A stretch of 7,956 nucleotides of DNA, taken from NCBI GenBank assembly GCA_002746235.1, contig NVWJ01000018.1, positions 8,650-16,605 of the forward strand, in the 5' to 3' direction. The position numbers and the translations under genes were made by a program. Below the pieces are notes generated by a model that worked only from the letters and a program-made list of their open reading frames with translations, did no database searches and was not told the origin of the DNA. The DNA is from Planctomycetota bacterium. Lineage in GTDB: Bacteria > Planctomycetota > UBA1135. Positions 1-5,849 of this stretch are shown piece after piece (the first letter of the stretch is position 1; each line of letters starts with the position of its first letter).

Positions 1-71
1 CGCAAAAACCGCACCAGCACACGCTCCGCCAACTCGACGTTGCATCCTGGAGGTGGAGGAAGGGTGCTCAT
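1..71 (-). CDS. nadE: Probable NAD synthase, N-terminal fragment (cut by window edge)
   Basis: The gene runs off the left edge; 23 full codons are visible. The peptide starts MSTLPPPPG and continues into NVELAERVLVRFL, which resembles the first helix of ammonia-transferring NAD synthases (family knowledge, short match). The ATG overlaps the stop codon of the upstream glutaminase gene as ATGA, which implies translational coupling. A purine-rich GAAGAGG lies just before the ATG. The full enzyme would use ATP and ammonia to convert deamido-NAD to NAD in the cytoplasm. The identity rests on the short N-terminal match plus the neighbour, a glutaminase of the type normally fused to NAD synthase. 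The ATP-binding SGGxDS loop would lie beyond the window, so the call is tentative. Confidence 0.62.
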   Translation of the reverse strand, partial: MSTLPPPPGCNVELAERVLVRFL

Positions 72-946
72 GCCTCTTCTCGTTTGACGGCGAGTGCGTC
101 GGGATCGTTGAGTAAACGCGCTAAATGGGTACGGACTAGCTCTGGACGGGCATCGCGCAGAAGTGGGGTCGCCATGCGTGCGCGCTTTAATGCATCGGAG
201 TGAATGGTGTGGAAGAGCAGTTCTTCTTCCTCTGCATCGGCCTCGGCGACTTGTGCACCGAAAGGGTTCAGCACACTGGATCCACCCCAGAACATGGTGC
301 CATCTTCAAAGCCAACTCGGTTGCAGCGCAGCACCCAGGTCTGGAAAAACAAAGCCTGTGCCGCCGACAAGGTGCGCCATGCCTGATGCGAACTCAACTC
401 CGGTTCATCGGTATCAATCCCGCGTGCGGGCGATGCCACCGGCATGATCAGTGCATCGACTCCTTGTAAGAAGTGCATCCATCCGGCGGACAAATGCCAC
501 GCGTCTTCGCAAATGAGTAATCCAAAACGACCGTGCTTGGATTCAATTGGAGTGAAGGTATCGCCTGCAGCGAAGTAACGCCCTTCCTCAAAAATCCCAT
601 AGTCAGGAAGGTGCACTTTTCTGTGCACATGCAACACCTTGCCATCTTCCGCAAAAACCGCAGTGTTGTAGAAGCGGTGATCGCGACTCTCCTCCACAAA
701 GCCAAACACAATGCTGCAGTCGGTCGAGCGCGCCACCAATCCTTGGACCCGTTCATCGGTCATGGTCATTGCGATGTCTTGGGTTAGGTCGCGCAGAAAA
801 TATCCAGTGAGTGATAACTCCGGAAACACCGCAAGTTGCGCACCACCTTCTATCGCACGATCCAGCCATGCGTGATGGGCTTTTAGGTTGTCATCGATCA
901 CGCCCAGTTTCGGGCGCATCTGGCACAGGGCAACGCGGCAGTCCAT
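68..946 (-). CDS. Stand-alone nitrilase-fold glutaminase, NAD-synthetase type
   Basis: This is a 292-residue carbon-nitrogen hydrolase. The catalytic triad is visible: Glu43 in FPELSLTGY, Lys110 in HRKVHLPDYGIFEE, and Cys146 in GLLICEDAW. FPELxLTGY followed by DL, and LPxYGxFEExRYF after the lysine, are hallmarks of the glutaminase domain of glutamine-dependent NAD synthetases rather than of generic nitrilases or amidases. In most bacteria that domain is the N-terminal half of a NadE of roughly 550-680 residues. Here it is a separate protein of about one domain, ending in an ATGA overlap with a probable NadE. The inferred role is to release ammonia from glutamine and pass it to NadE. The start ATG has no clear SD and lies 15 bases after the MoxR stop, so coupled translation is likely. 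An omega-amidase or other C-N hydrolase role is the alternative. Confidence 0.9.
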   Translation of the reverse strand: MDCRVALCQMRPKLGVIDDNLKAHHAWLDRAIEGGAQLAVFPELSLTGYFLRDLTQDIAMTMTDERVQGLVARSTDCSIVFGFVEESRDHRFYNTAVFAEDGKVLHVHRKVHLPDYGIFEEGRYFAAGDTFTPIESKHGRFGLLICEDAWHLSAGWMHFLQGVDALIMPVASPARGIDTDEPELSSHQAWRTLSAAQALFFQTWVLRCNRVGFEDGTMFWGGSSVLNPFGAQVAEADAEEEELLFHTIHSDALKRARMATPLLRDARPELVRTHLARLLNDPDALAVKREEA

Positions 947-961
947 TTGGAACTTTGGTTT

Positions 962-1930
962 TTATTGCAAGGGATGTTGCTGCAAGACGGCTTCAAGAAC
1001 CGCATCTCCGGTGACGCCGGAGGCTTGCACTTCGTAGCGCAAGAGTACGCGATGCCGTAGCGCTGGGAAGAGCGCATCGCGCAAATCTTCCGGCGAAACA
1101 TGGGATCGGCCGCGAAGTAGTGCCAAACCGCGCGCACCCGCAATGACCGCTAATCCACCACGTGGACTCGCACCCCAGGAAACCGATTCGCGCACCATTT
1201 GTGGAGCGCTGTCATCCTTCGGGTCGGTCGCCCGCAAGATGGCGGCGAGTTGCTGCAAGAAAGTTTCCGCAACTGGTAGAGCCGCAGCATTGGCCTGCAG
1301 TGCCAGTAACTGAGCTGCATCTAAAACCGCCGGCGCTGGAGTTGCGCTGGGGTTTCCATCGTCCATGCGGAAAATGTCGACCAGTGTTTCTGCGCTCGGA
1401 CTTTGCACGAACAGATGAAACAGGAAGCGGTCGAGTTGCGCTTCGGGAAGCGGATAGGTGCCTTCTAGCTCAATCGGGTTTTGCGTAGCAGTCACCATGA
1501 ACGGCTGTGGCAAAGGATGGCTCACGCCGCCAACCGTGATCTGCTGCTCCGCCATAGCCTCGAGCAAGGCAGCTTGAGTTCGCGGTGTCGCACGGTTGAT
1601 CTCGTCGAACAAGCAAATTTGAGTAAACAACGGGCCTTGCTCGAAACGGAAACTGCCAACCCCATCGATTTGATCAAGAATGTCGCCGCCGGTCAAATCT
1701 CCTGGCATGAGGTCCGGGGTTCCCTGGACGCGCTGAAAATCTAAATCCACCGCATTTGCCAGGCCGCGCAACAGCCGGGTTTTGCCTAAACCTGGCGCAC
1801 CTTCCAAAAGCACATGCCCTTTGGCCAGCAAAGCAGCCATCAGCAGCTCGATCAAACGCGGATCGCCGAGGTGCTGTTGTTCGAGGCGCTGACGGAGCGC
1901 CTCGAGGGCGGGATCAGGTGCGGACGACAT
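962..1930 (-). CDS. MoxR-type AAA+ ATPase
   Basis: A typical MoxR ATPase (322 residues from this ATG). In order it shows Walker A GAPGLGKT (44-51), Walker B CLFDEINRA (106-114, with D109 and E110), sensor 1 ATQNP (148-152), the MoxR signature EGTYPLPEAQLDRF with an arginine-finger candidate (R168), and sensor 2 GASPRG (253-258), followed by a C-terminal lid. MoxR proteins are cytoplasmic chaperone-like ATPases that help assemble or activate partner proteins, often VWA-domain proteins. Such partners (DUF58 or VWA genes) normally sit directly downstream, but here the next genes are NAD-synthesis genes. The start is ambiguous: a TTG at 1945 adds five residues. ATG at 1930 is preferred; it overlaps the HAD gene by 17 bases. 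A GAAG lies 9 bases upstream as a weak SD. The family call is secure; the physiological partner is unknown. Confidence 0.96.
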   Translation of the reverse strand: MSSAPDPALEALRQRLEQQHLGDPRLIELLMAALLAKGHVLLEGAPGLGKTRLLRGLANAVDLDFQRVQGTPDLMPGDLTGGDILDQIDGVGSFRFEQGPLFTQICLFDEINRATPRTQAALLEAMAEQQITVGGVSHPLPQPFMVTATQNPIELEGTYPLPEAQLDRFLFHLFVQSPSAETLVDIFRMDDGNPSATPAPAVLDAAQLLALQANAAALPVAETFLQQLAAILRATDPKDDSAPQMVRESVSWGASPRGGLAVIAGARGLALLRGRSHVSPEDLRDALFPALRHRVLLRYEVQASGVTGDAVLEAVLQQHPLQ

Positions 1931-2639
1931 TCGGTTGGGCTTCAAGCAGCTTCACTAGGCCACTCAAGTCTGCGATGACGGGAACGCCTTCGCAGTCGGC
2001 GCCACTTTCGCCGGAACGGTCGAGCCAAACTGCACGCATTCCGGCGTTCAGGGCGCCGCGCACGTCGCGCTCGAAGTGGTCGCCGGTATGCACGGTTTCA
2101 TCGGCAGCGACTCCAGCACGGAACAAGGCGCGCTCAAAAATGGCGCGACCTGGTTTTTCGGTGCGAAGATCGGCGCTGGTCACAATGAAAGAGAAGTACT
2201 TGGCAATGCCAAGATCCTGTAGCAATTTTGGCAGGTGCTCGGTCCAGTTGGATACAACGCCCATCTGCATGCCATGGTTCGACAGAGTTTCGAGAACTTC
2301 CTTCACTTCCGGGAAGAGCTCATAGTTGGCAGAATCGGCAAATTGCGCCAGAAGGCTCTTATGGGCCTTTTCAAGCTTATTTTCAGCCATGCCGCACTCG
2401 GTTAAGACGCGCTGATTAAACGCCCAAAACCATGCAAGACTGTAGCGGAAGTTGCCGTCGACAGTGTCTGGCAAATCGCTGAAGGCATGCTCCATCGAGG
2501 CCTTCATAATGTCGAAATCGAGATCCTTCAGGCCATGCTTTTTAGCGACGGCGAGGTAAGTCTCGGGACGGCTTTGACGGTGTTGGAAGAGAGTACTTCC
2601 AGCGTCGAGGAAAACGGCTTTGATGTCGGTGCGCAACAT
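1914..2639 (-). CDS. HAD-superfamily hydrolase, DREG-2/HDHD3-like
   Basis: A 241-residue class IA HAD protein. Motif I is VFLDAGSTLF (nucleophile D12), motif II is GVVSNW (S130), motif III is the lysine of TEKP (K162), and motif IV is GDHFERD (D187, D192). A helical cap of about 100 residues separates motifs I and II. The order and wording (VVSN, FxFIVTSADLRTEKP, HTGDxxxxD) resemble the DREG-2 subfamily (TIGR02252). Motif I lacks the usual second Asp (DxD), having Gly14 instead; that Asp is the general acid/base of HAD phosphatases. DREG-2 relatives share such DAxGT motifs. The substrate is unknown and phosphatase activity is uncertain. ATG at 2639 fits the family start. An in-frame TTG at 2681 would add 14 unusual residues and abut the divergent gene. 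It is the first gene of the minus-strand operon. Confidence 0.92.
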   Translation of the reverse strand: MLRTDIKAVFLDAGSTLFQHRQSRPETYLAVAKKHGLKDLDFDIMKASMEHAFSDLPDTVDGNFRYSLAWFWAFNQRVLTECGMAENKLEKAHKSLLAQFADSANYELFPEVKEVLETLSNHGMQMGVVSNWTEHLPKLLQDLGIAKYFSFIVTSADLRTEKPGRAIFERALFRAGVAADETVHTGDHFERDVRGALNAGMRAVWLDRSGESGADCEGVPVIADLSGLVKLLEAQPNVVRT

Positions 2640-2681
2640 GGGAATGGGGCCGCGTTGATTGTAGCGATAGAATGGTGACAA
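2640..2681. promoter_or_regulatory. 42-bp divergent intergenic region
   Basis: This gap separates the start of the minus-strand operon (HAD-MoxR-glutaminase-NadE) from the plus-strand lipoprotein-MscS operon, so promoters for both should lie here or inside the neighbouring reading frames. A TAGAAT at 2668-2673 resembles a -10 box for the plus strand, but no TTGACA-like box sits at the right distance. The lipoprotein gene has only a weak GGTG SD, 4 bases before its ATG. The promoter role is inferred from geometry. Confidence 0.35.
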
Positions 2682-3779
2682 ATGAAATGCGTTCGTCTTA
2701 GTCTTGTAGCAAGTCTTGCTTTACTGGGTTCTTGCAGCGCCCTTTTTGGGGAGCGCGGAGCATCTGGTGGTGCTCCAGGTACGCAACCTTCGGCATCAAC
2801 ATCGCCCGCGGCTTCGGTGAAGGCCAAAAGCAAAGTGGTGCCGATCGAAAACCTTTCGCACCTTCCAACCTGGGTGCATCCAAGCAACCGCGACCTGCAA
2901 AGTTCCAAAGGACTGGTCGATGCCATCCGATTCCTTGGCCAAGGGGAGGCGGAACGCGCTTCGGTGCAGTTGCAACAAGTACGCAGCGCCGCAAAGTTTG
3001 GTTCCGAGGTCACCGCTTTGCATGCATGGGCTTTATTGGAAGCGAATGAAATCGAGGCGGCCTCTGCGATCGCGCGCGAAGGCATTGCCGGCTTTGGAGC
3101 GACTCCAGCTTTGGGTTATGCCATGGCAGTCATTTTCGAAGCCCAGGGCCGCCCGGCCGAAGCCTTTCCGCTTTATCGAGACCTGGCTACTTTGGCCGAT
3201 GCCACCGATGCTTCGATGCTTGGCGCGTGCGCGCGCACAGCAGTTGCCGCACGTCGCGGTCCGGAAGCTCTGGTTTATTTAGATCGCTGGATGATGTCGG
3301 CACCACTTGGTATTGAAGGCAAACGATTGCGCGCCCAAGCTCTGCAGCTAAGTGGTCGCGATGACGACGCCCTTGCCCTGTATCAGCAGATGGTCAACGA
3401 CTGGCCGCAAGATTTCACCCTGCTTGCCGACATGGCCGATGCCGCCTTCGCTTCTTCGCAATCCACTTTGCAGGTTGACCATTTAGCTTTGGCGGTCGAT
3501 CTTCTATCCCGCCTCACCGAGGTCGACCCGCAGCGCAGCGCCGCTTTTTGGAAGTTGGGGCGCACTCAAATCCTGCTTGGGGAAAGGTCAGATGCGCAAA
3601 AGGCATTGGGCCGATGTTTGGAGTTGGAGCCGGACCATGTGGATGCCGGCATGGCTTTGGCTGGTACTTATAAGATGGATCCAGAGGTGAGCGCCCAAAT
3701 TTTACTCGACCTTTTGCGTCAACCCCTTTCCGCGAAGGATGTCGAGCGCGTACAGTCTGCTTTGTTGGAACTTCGCTAA
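2682..3779 (+). CDS. TPR-repeat outer-membrane lipoprotein
   Basis: A 365-residue secreted lipoprotein. Residues 1-17 form a signal peptide (K2, R5, then a hydrophobic stretch) ending in the lipobox LGSC, with Cys18 as the lipidated residue and Ser at +2, which favours outer-membrane sorting. Residues about 20-55 are a Ser/Ala/Pro-rich linker. The rest is alpha-helical with degenerate TPR-like repeats: about 110-137 (HAWALLEANEIEAA), 143-171, 213-241 (GRDDDALALYQQ), and the clearest pair at 268-330, with the turn LEPDHVDAGMALAGTY. TPR lipoproteins usually act as scaffolds for envelope complexes, but no partner domain is visible. The stop codon lies 9 bases before the mscS start, so the two genes are surely co-transcribed. 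Function is unassigned; a link to the channel is only an inference from position. Confidence 0.9.
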   Translation: MKCVRLSLVASLALLGSCSALFGERGASGGAPGTQPSASTSPAASVKAKSKVVPIENLSHLPTWVHPSNRDLQSSKGLVDAIRFLGQGEAERASVQLQQVRSAAKFGSEVTALHAWALLEANEIEAASAIAREGIAGFGATPALGYAMAVIFEAQGRPAEAFPLYRDLATLADATDASMLGACARTAVAARRGPEALVYLDRWMMSAPLGIEGKRLRAQALQLSGRDDDALALYQQMVNDWPQDFTLLADMADAAFASSQSTLQVDHLALAVDLLSRLTEVDPQRSAAFWKLGRTQILLGERSDAQKALGRCLELEPDHVDAGMALAGTYKMDPEVSAQILLDLLRQPLSAKDVERVQSALLELR

Positions 3780-3788
3780 GGCAAACTC

Positions 3789-4988
3789 ATGAATGCGCTC
3801 TACCACCTGATGATTTTTTTCTCCCAAGAAGGCGATGGGGGGAAGCTACCCGCTGGCGATGACGGAGGCTCCAGCAAGGATGTCGGCGATGTAGAAATCG
3901 GCGCCCTGACTAAGTTTCTGAGCGACTTGCTTAGCCCCTTAACTGAAAATTCATGGGCGCAGGCCGGCATCGTGATTGCTGCGGCCATGGTGATGTCGAA
4001 AGTTTTCGATTGGTTGTGCACGGGCATCTTTCGGACACTCACTCGCAAAACCCGCACCAAGACCGATGACCTCATCCTGAAGGCCTTGCATGCGCCGGTG
4101 GTCAACACGGTCATTTTGATTGGGCTTGCGGTGGCGTCGCGCTTGCTTGGCTCCGAAGATTCGATTGCGATTTTCACCAATCGGGCACTGCTCACCATCG
4201 GACTCTTTGTGTGGGCAGTTTTCATCTTCCGCATCTCCGGAATCTTGCTGCGCGCGGCATCGCATAACCCGAACCGGTTTTCGGCAGTGCAAGGCTCCAC
4301 CTTTCCGCTGTTTAACAACCTGGCGAAGGTGCTGCTGTTTGGCCTCATGGTTTACATGGGCATTAGCATTTGGCAGTTCGATGCAACCGGCTGGTTAGCT
4401 TCTGCCGGAGTGGTGGGCTTGGCGATTGGTTTTGCAGCGCAGGACACTTTGTCGAACTTGTTTGCCGGAGTGTTCATTCTTGCCGACCGTCCGTATCGAG
4501 TGGGCGATTACATTCGATTGGATAGTGGAGAACGTGGCAAAGTGACATTCATTGGTCTGCGCTCCACCCGCATCGTGACTCGCGATGACATCGAAGTTAC
4601 GGTGCCGAACGCGGTCATGGGCGGCGCGAAAATTGTTAATGAATCTAGCGGGCCATATAAGAAGGAGCGTATCCGCATTCCAGTGGGTGCTGCCTACGGT
4701 TCGGATGTGGATCATGTCATCGAAGTTCTTTTGGCATCGATTGAAGATGTAGACCCGAAACTTGTCTGCAAGGAGCCTGAGCCGCGGGTGCGTATGCGTT
4801 CCTTTGGTGGTTCCAGTTTGGACTTCGAGCTTCTAGTTTGGATTCCCGATCCAGAACTCCGTGGAAATGTAAGACACCTTTTGCACCGTGCGGTTTACAT
4901 CCGCTTTAACGCCGCGAATATCGAGATTCCGTATGCGAAGCAGGATATTTATATCAAGGAACTCCCGTCGAGTTTGAAGGGTTCCTAG
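3789..4988 (+). CDS. Small-conductance mechanosensitive channel, MscS family
   Basis: A 399-residue inner-membrane channel that would open under membrane tension to release solutes during hypo-osmotic shock. Residues 1-50 are a Gly/Asp-rich, non-hydrophobic extension. Membrane segments are predicted near 57-77, 103-120, 132-154 and 179-197. The pore helix lies near 201-232: Gly/Ala-rich ASAGVVGLAIGFAAQDTLSN then FAGVFI, matching the family's TM3 with its QxxLSNLxAG turn. The beta domain follows (ADRPYRVGDYI, GKVTFIGLRSTRI, VTVPNA), then the alpha/beta cytoplasmic domain to about residue 385. It is longer than the 286-residue E. coli MscS, owing to the N-terminal extension and an extra membrane segment. 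An AAGG SD (3778-3781) overlaps the upstream stop and sits 7 bases before the ATG. The last six codons and the stop lie inside the left arm of a hairpin element. Confidence 0.96.
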   Translation: MNALYHLMIFFSQEGDGGKLPAGDDGGSSKDVGDVEIGALTKFLSDLLSPLTENSWAQAGIVIAAAMVMSKVFDWLCTGIFRTLTRKTRTKTDDLILKALHAPVVNTVILIGLAVASRLLGSEDSIAIFTNRALLTIGLFVWAVFIFRISGILLRAASHNPNRFSAVQGSTFPLFNNLAKVLLFGLMVYMGISIWQFDATGWLASAGVVGLAIGFAAQDTLSNLFAGVFILADRPYRVGDYIRLDSGERGKVTFIGLRSTRIVTRDDIEVTVPNAVMGGAKIVNESSGPYKKERIRIPVGAAYGSDVDHVIEVLLASIEDVDPKLVCKEPEPRVRMRSFGGSSLDFELLVWIPDPELRGNVRHLLHRAVYIRFNAANIEIPYAKQDIYIKELPSSLKGS

Positions 4989-5050
4989 TTTTCCTACGAC
5001 AGGGGCGGGATACCGCCCCAGACTCCGGAAAATAGGAACCCTTCAAACTC
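4970..5050 (-). repeat. Hairpin element 1: conserved head, private self-complementary arms
   Basis: An 81-base near-perfect palindrome. Outer arms 4970-4987 and 5033-5050 are 18-bp exact inverted repeats (starting GAGTTTGAAGGG). After one bulged G (4988), TTTTCC (4989-4994) pairs with GGAAAA (5027-5032). The head (4995-5026) has TACGACA on one side and AGACTCC on the other, flanking a 7-bp stem, GGGGCGG with CCGCCCC, closed by GATA. On the minus strand the head reads GGAGTCT, GGGGCGG, TATC, CCGCCCC, TGTCGTA, and is assigned to that strand to match element 2. The left arm is also the end of mscS, including its TAG stop. No T-tract follows, so it is not a textbook intrinsic terminator, although a terminator or mRNA 3'-end role is possible. 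It could instead be a small mobile repeat. Confidence 0.9.
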
Positions 5051-5086
5051 AGGATATTCGGTGGTGATGAGGAAAGAGGTAAATGA

Positions 5087-5107
5087 AAATGTCTGAAATG
5101 GAAATGC
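5087..5107 (+). repeat. 21-bp direct repeat, copy 1
   Basis: An exact 21-base match to 5358-5378, containing ATGTCTGAAATGGAAATG. It spans the start codon and first six codons of the small membrane-protein ORF. The spacing between copies is 271 bases. Both copies are preceded by an AGAGG SD at 8-9 bases, but the sequence between SD and ATG is only partly alike. Confidence 0.9.
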
Positions 5108-5355
5108 CCTGGAGGGTGGTGGTGCCACTTGGGATATTTGGTGTTCTGCCGGAGGTTGCGTATTTGCATTTTGTATTTTGGGTTGTGGATGACTGTCAAG
5201 GACTTGGGCATTCTCGATGGGGGTGTTGGTGGGAATATTTGGGGTCGACACCTGGAGTTCTTCTTTTTGGAGGTGGGGTGGTAGGGTTTCTAGTGCTCAT
5301 GGGGGTGCTCTTTTTCGAAGGGCGCAGCGACGAAGGAAAATCTGAAGAGGAATAA
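5089..5355 (+). CDS. Small two-segment membrane protein, unknown function
   Basis: I do not recognise this 88-residue protein. It starts MSEMEMPW, has a first hydrophobic segment near 8-33 (VVVPLGIFGVLPEVAYLHF, then VFWVV) and a polar, Trp-rich loop (RWGCWWEYLG). A second hydrophobic segment lies near 55-76 (GVLLFGGGVVGFLVLMG), and the tail is charged (EGRSDEGKSEEE). An excellent GAGGT SD (5076-5080) lies 8 bases before this ATG, which favours it over the in-frame ATG at 5083 (only 2 bases away). It stops 4 bases before the NTF2-like gene, so the two are probably co-transcribed. The DNA is strikingly GT-rich on this strand, unlike its neighbours, which could be a by-product of Val/Gly/Leu/Trp codons or a sign of foreign or non-coding origin. 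No homology can be claimed; it could be a chance ORF. Confidence 0.5.
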   Translation: MSEMEMPWRVVVPLGIFGVLPEVAYLHFVFWVVDDCQGLGHSRWGCWWEYLGSTPGVLLFGGGVVGFLVLMGVLFFEGRSDEGKSEEE

Positions 5356-5357
5356 AG

Positions 5358-5378
5358 AAATGTCTGAAATGGAAATGC
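5358..5378 (+). repeat. 21-bp direct repeat, copy 2
   Basis: Second exact copy of the 21-base repeat at 5087-5107. It covers the start codon and first codons (MSEMEM) of the NTF2-like gene. An AGAGG SD (5346-5350) sits 9 bases before the ATG, inside the 3' end of the small upstream ORF. Confidence 0.9.
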
Positions 5379-5827
5379 TAATTGACCGGTTTTACTTGGC
5401 TTTTGCTGCGCGTGATGCGGGCGCCATGGCTACTTGCTATCACCAAGACGTGCATTTTCGCGATGAAGTATTTGACCTCAAGGGCGCGGAGGCATCTGGC
5501 ATGTGGCGCATGCTGTGTGCGAAAGGCAAAGACATGCGCATTCAGCACAGCGATATCCATACAGAGGGCGATGTGGTCCACGCACACTGGGAAGCGCATT
5601 ACACATTCGGTGCAACTGGCCGTCACGTACACAACATCATCGAAGCCACCTTCCGTTTTTCCGACGGAAAAATTATCGAGCACACCGATCAGTTCGATTT
5701 TCACAACTGGTCTAAGCAAGCCCTAGGCACCACTGGCCTACTCCTAGGCTGGACCCCATATCTAAGGTCGAAAGTCCAATCCAAAGCCGCAGCGCAACTA
5801 AAAGCCTATCTAAACAAAAACCAATAA
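5360..5827 (+). CDS. NTF2-like (SnoaL-type) fold protein
   Basis: A 155-residue protein with no signal peptide, so probably cytoplasmic. The pattern matches the nuclear transport factor 2/SnoaL-like superfamily: an N-terminal helix pair (LIDRFYLAFAARDAGAMATC), YHQDVHFRDEVFDLKG, a central strand HAHWEAHYTFGATGRHVHN, and DGKIIEHTDQFDF. A C-terminal extension WSKQALGTTGLLLGWTPYL is typical of a common bacterial subgroup of uncharacterised NTF2-like proteins. The family is a cone-shaped fold used for small-molecule binding or isomerase/hydrolase chemistry, and no catalytic assignment is possible here. The start is fixed by an AGAGG SD 9 bases upstream. The last 35 codons are unusual: six of seven Leu codons are CTA, which is rarer earlier in the gene. 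It converges on the AsmA-like gene across hairpin element 2. Confidence 0.92.
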   Translation: MSEMEMLIDRFYLAFAARDAGAMATCYHQDVHFRDEVFDLKGAEASGMWRMLCAKGKDMRIQHSDIHTEGDVVHAHWEAHYTFGATGRHVHNIIEATFRFSDGKIIEHTDQFDFHNWSKQALGTTGLLLGWTPYLRSKVQSKAAAQLKAYLNKNQ

Positions 5828-5849
5828 CCGAGCCCACACCCGAGCCCAA

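Noticed and set aside
163..787. Plus-strand ORFs opposite the glutaminase gene
   Set aside because: They are shadows of a gene with a complete catalytic triad on the minus strand and show no domain pattern of their own.
2640..2681. Extension of the HAD protein to the TTG at 2681
   Set aside because: The extra 14 residues do not resemble the family, there is no SD, and it would leave no space for divergent promoters. ATG at 2639 fits the HAD start.
4954..5251. Minus-strand ORFs of 85 residues across hairpin element 1
   Set aside because: They are Pro/Ser/His-rich low-complexity translations that read through the hairpin and lie antisense to mscS and the better-supported plus-strand small ORF. 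No usable SD or family pattern was seen.
5378..5726. ORFs of 70-114 residues overlapping the NTF2-like gene in other frames
   Set aside because: They are frame shadows with Arg/Ser/Thr-rich random composition. The NTF2-like frame has the SD and a family pattern along its whole length.
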